64,000 nucleotides of DNA from Lotus japonicus (lineage: Eukaryota > Streptophyta > Magnoliopsida > Fabales > Fabaceae). Positions within the stretch are counted from its first letter, which is position 1. Each line of letters begins with the position of its first letter. Position numbers and translations under genes: made by a program. The notes under the pieces are model-generated. The model was not told the DNA's origin and did not search any database. It saw only the letters and a program-made list of their open reading frames with translations. Of the stretch, positions 62,337 through 64,000 are shown piece after piece. The stretch spans positions 28,773,158-28,837,157 of the forward strand of contig NC_080042.1 of assembly GCF_012489685.1 (NCBI RefSeq). Reading direction: 5' to 3'.

Positions 62337-64000
62337 GCCTGGAGGCGAAGTTGGCTTCGGAGGAAATGAAAAGGGTAAAATTATTGGTACTGGTACTATT
62401 TGTGTAGATAGTAGTCCATGCATTGATAATGTTTTATTGGTAGACGGCTTAACACATAACTTATTGTCTATAAGTCAATTAGCTGACAAGGGTTATGATG
62501 TTATATTCAATCAAAAGTCCTGCCGGGCTGTAAGTCAGATCGATGGCTCTGTTCTGTTTAACAGCAAGAGGAAGAACAACATTTATAAGATCAGATTATC
62601 TGAGTTGGAGGCTCAGAATGTGAAGTGCCTTCTGTCTGTTAATGAAGAGCAGTGGGTATGGCATAGACGGTTAGGGCATGCCAGTATGAGAAAGATTTCT
62701 CAGCTGAGCAAGCTAAACCTTGTCAGGGGCTTACCCAATCTGAAGTTCGCTTCAGACGCTCTTTGTGAAGCATGTCAGAAAGGCAAATTCACAAAAGTCC
62801 CTTTCAAGGCAAAGAATGTTGTCTCAACCTCAAGGCCGTTAGAACTTCTTCATATCGACCTGTTTGGACCAGTGAAAACTGAGTCTATAGGTGGCAAGAG
62901 ATATGGGATGGTTATCGTTGATGACTATAGCCGCTGGACATGGGTAAAGTTTCTAACCCGCAAGGATGAGTCTCATGCTGTGTTCTCTACCTTCATTGCT
63001 CAAGTGCAAAACGAGAAGGCTTGTAGAATTGTGCGTGTCAGAAGTGACCATGGTGGAGAGTTTGAGAATGACAAGTTTGAGAGTCTGTTTGATTCCTATG
63101 GAATTGCACATGATTTCTCTTGTCCCAGAACTCCTCAACAAAATGGTGTTGATGAGAGGAAGAACAGAACTCTTCAGGAGATGGCTAGAACCATGCTCCA
63201 AGAAACTGGCATGGCTAAGCACTTTTGGGCAGAGGCAGTAAATACAGCATGTTACATTCAGAATAGAATCTCTGTGAGACCAATTCTGAATAAGACTCCT
63301 TATGAATTGTGGAAGAACATAAAACCCAACATTTCTTATTTTCATCCTTTTGGCTGTGTTTGTTATGTTCTCAATACTAAGGATAGATTGCATAAATTTG
63401 ATGCTAAGTCTTCTAAGTGTCTATTACTTGGTTATTCTGATAGATCTAAAGGTTTTAGATTTTATAATACTGATGCTAAGACTATTGAAGAATCTATTCA
63501 TGTTAGATTTGATGATAAGCTTGACTCTGACCAGTCAAAGCTAGTTGAAAAGTTTGCAGATTTAAGCATTAATGTTTCTGACAAAGGCAAAGCTCCAGAG
63601 GAAGTTGAGCCAGAGGAAGATGAACCAGAGGAAGAAGCTGGTCCCTCTAACTCACAAACTCTGAAGAAGAGCAGAATCACTGCAGCTCATCCTAAGGAAT
63701 TGATTCTGGGCAACAAAGATGAACCAGTCAGAACCAGATCTGCCTTCAGACCCTCTGAAGAGACCTTACTGAGTCTGAAAGGATTGGTGTCCTTAATTGA
63801 ACCCAAGTCCATAGATGAAGCTCTTCAGGACAAGGATTGGATTCTGGCCATGGAAGAAGAATTGAATCAATTCTCCAAGAACGATGTTTGGAGCTTAGTG
63901 AAGAAGCCTGAGAATGTCCATGTTATTGGAACGAAATGGGTATTCAGAAACAAGCTAAATGAGAAAGGAGATGTAGTCAGAAACAAGGCAAGGCTAGTTG
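62224..64000 (+). CDS. pol: Sirevirus (copia) Pol, element B, 5' part (runs off the window)
   Basis: Open from 62224 (ATG of [12 protein letters not shown]) to the window end, no stop seen. Protease [15 protein letters not shown], zinc HRRLGHASM, integrase HIDLFGP and RSDHGGEF, and glutamate in NGVDERKNR (Val to Asp beside the catalytic Glu compared with A). The reverse transcriptase starts near 63910 ([20 protein letters not shown]) before the sequence ends. Nearly identical to element A. Confidence 0.9.
   Translation, partial: MLQISLIAPLKHQSWYLDSGCSRHMTGEKRMFRELKLKPGGEVGFGGNEKGKIIGTGTICVDSSPCIDNVLLVDGLTHNLLSISQLADKGYDVIFNQKSCRAVSQIDGSVLFNSKRKNNIYKIRLSELEAQNVKCLLSVNEEQWVWHRRLGHASMRKISQLSKLNLVRGLPNLKFASDALCEACQKGKFTKVPFKAKNVVSTSRPLELLHIDLFGPVKTESIGGKRYGMVIVDDYSRWTWVKFLTRKDESHAVFSTFIAQVQNEKACRIVRVRSDHGGEFENDKFESLFDSYGIAHDFSCPRTPQQNGVDERKNRTLQEMARTMLQETGMAKHFWAEAVNTACYIQNRISVRPILNKTPYELWKNIKPNISYFHPFGCVCYVLNTKDRLHKFDAKSSKCLLLGYSDRSKGFRFYNTDAKTIEESIHVRFDDKLDSDQSKLVEKFADLSINVSDKGKAPEEVEPEEDEPEEEAGPSNSQTLKKSRITAAHPKELILGNKDEPVRTRSAFRPSEETLLSLKGLVSLIEPKSIDEALQDKDWILAMEEELNQFSKNDVWSLVKKPENVHVIGTKWVFRNKLNEKGDVVRNKARLV

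Overview
The window is plant nuclear DNA made almost entirely of nested LTR retrotransposons plus one endogenous pararetrovirus. I found no ordinary host gene, tRNA or rRNA gene. The coding parts are Sirevirus-type Ty1/copia elements with an env-like third ORF, a Tat-type Ty3/gypsy gag-protease, and a Caulimoviridae-type polyprotein. Retroelements of this make-up are common in legumes, so a papilionoid legume is a reasonable guess, but that is inference from style and not a species call. A run of exactly 100 N at 41144-41243 marks a draft-assembly gap.

Layout, left half. 1-2322 is a long LTR of a gypsy family called T here (it ends ...GGGGCGTTACA and is followed by an initiator-Met primer site). 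2496-7424 is a gypsy/Tat derivative with gag and protease but no reverse transcriptase, plus two ORFs on the opposite strand. 7425-8378 is an unrelated LTR piece. 8379-9619 is a truncated minus-strand T LTR and 9620-10817 a minus-strand copia gag pseudogene. 10855-27154 is a plus-strand T LTR split by a nested block (13228-25142) flanked by the 5-bp duplication ACAAT. The block holds two tandem LTRs of a second family (B), a 3' piece of a Cassandra-like element with a 5S-rRNA-derived segment, and, inside the second B copy, a minus-strand solo T LTR (19049-23571) flanked by GGTTA duplications. That solo LTR itself carries a Sirevirus LTR fragment (21560-22475).

Layout, right half. 27155-33098 is a patchwork of LTR fragments ending in a minus-strand Sirevirus 3' end. 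33099-41143 is an endogenous caulimovirid on the minus strand whose promoter/leader end is duplicated as a nearly perfect 1.1-kb inverted repeat. 41244-51798 is Sirevirus element A (gag, pol, env-like ORF, antisense ORF, 3' LTR). 51799-55101 is the 5' part of an inverted Sirevirus, C. 55102-58237 is another T-like LTR. 58238-58915 is an env-like gene fragment interrupted by element B (58916 to the window end), which has a chimeric leader with two primer-binding sites.

The most interesting signal is a small antisense gene of about 130 residues, rich in coiled coil. It occurs three times, twice in Sireviruses (copia) and once in the Tat (gypsy) derivative, each time with the same upstream promoter-like block, TATA box and a TGAATAAA poly(A) signal. 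It looks like a self-contained minigene shared by two retrotransposon superfamilies. Second is the caulimovirid inverted repeat, whose two promoters face each other and could make double-stranded RNA.
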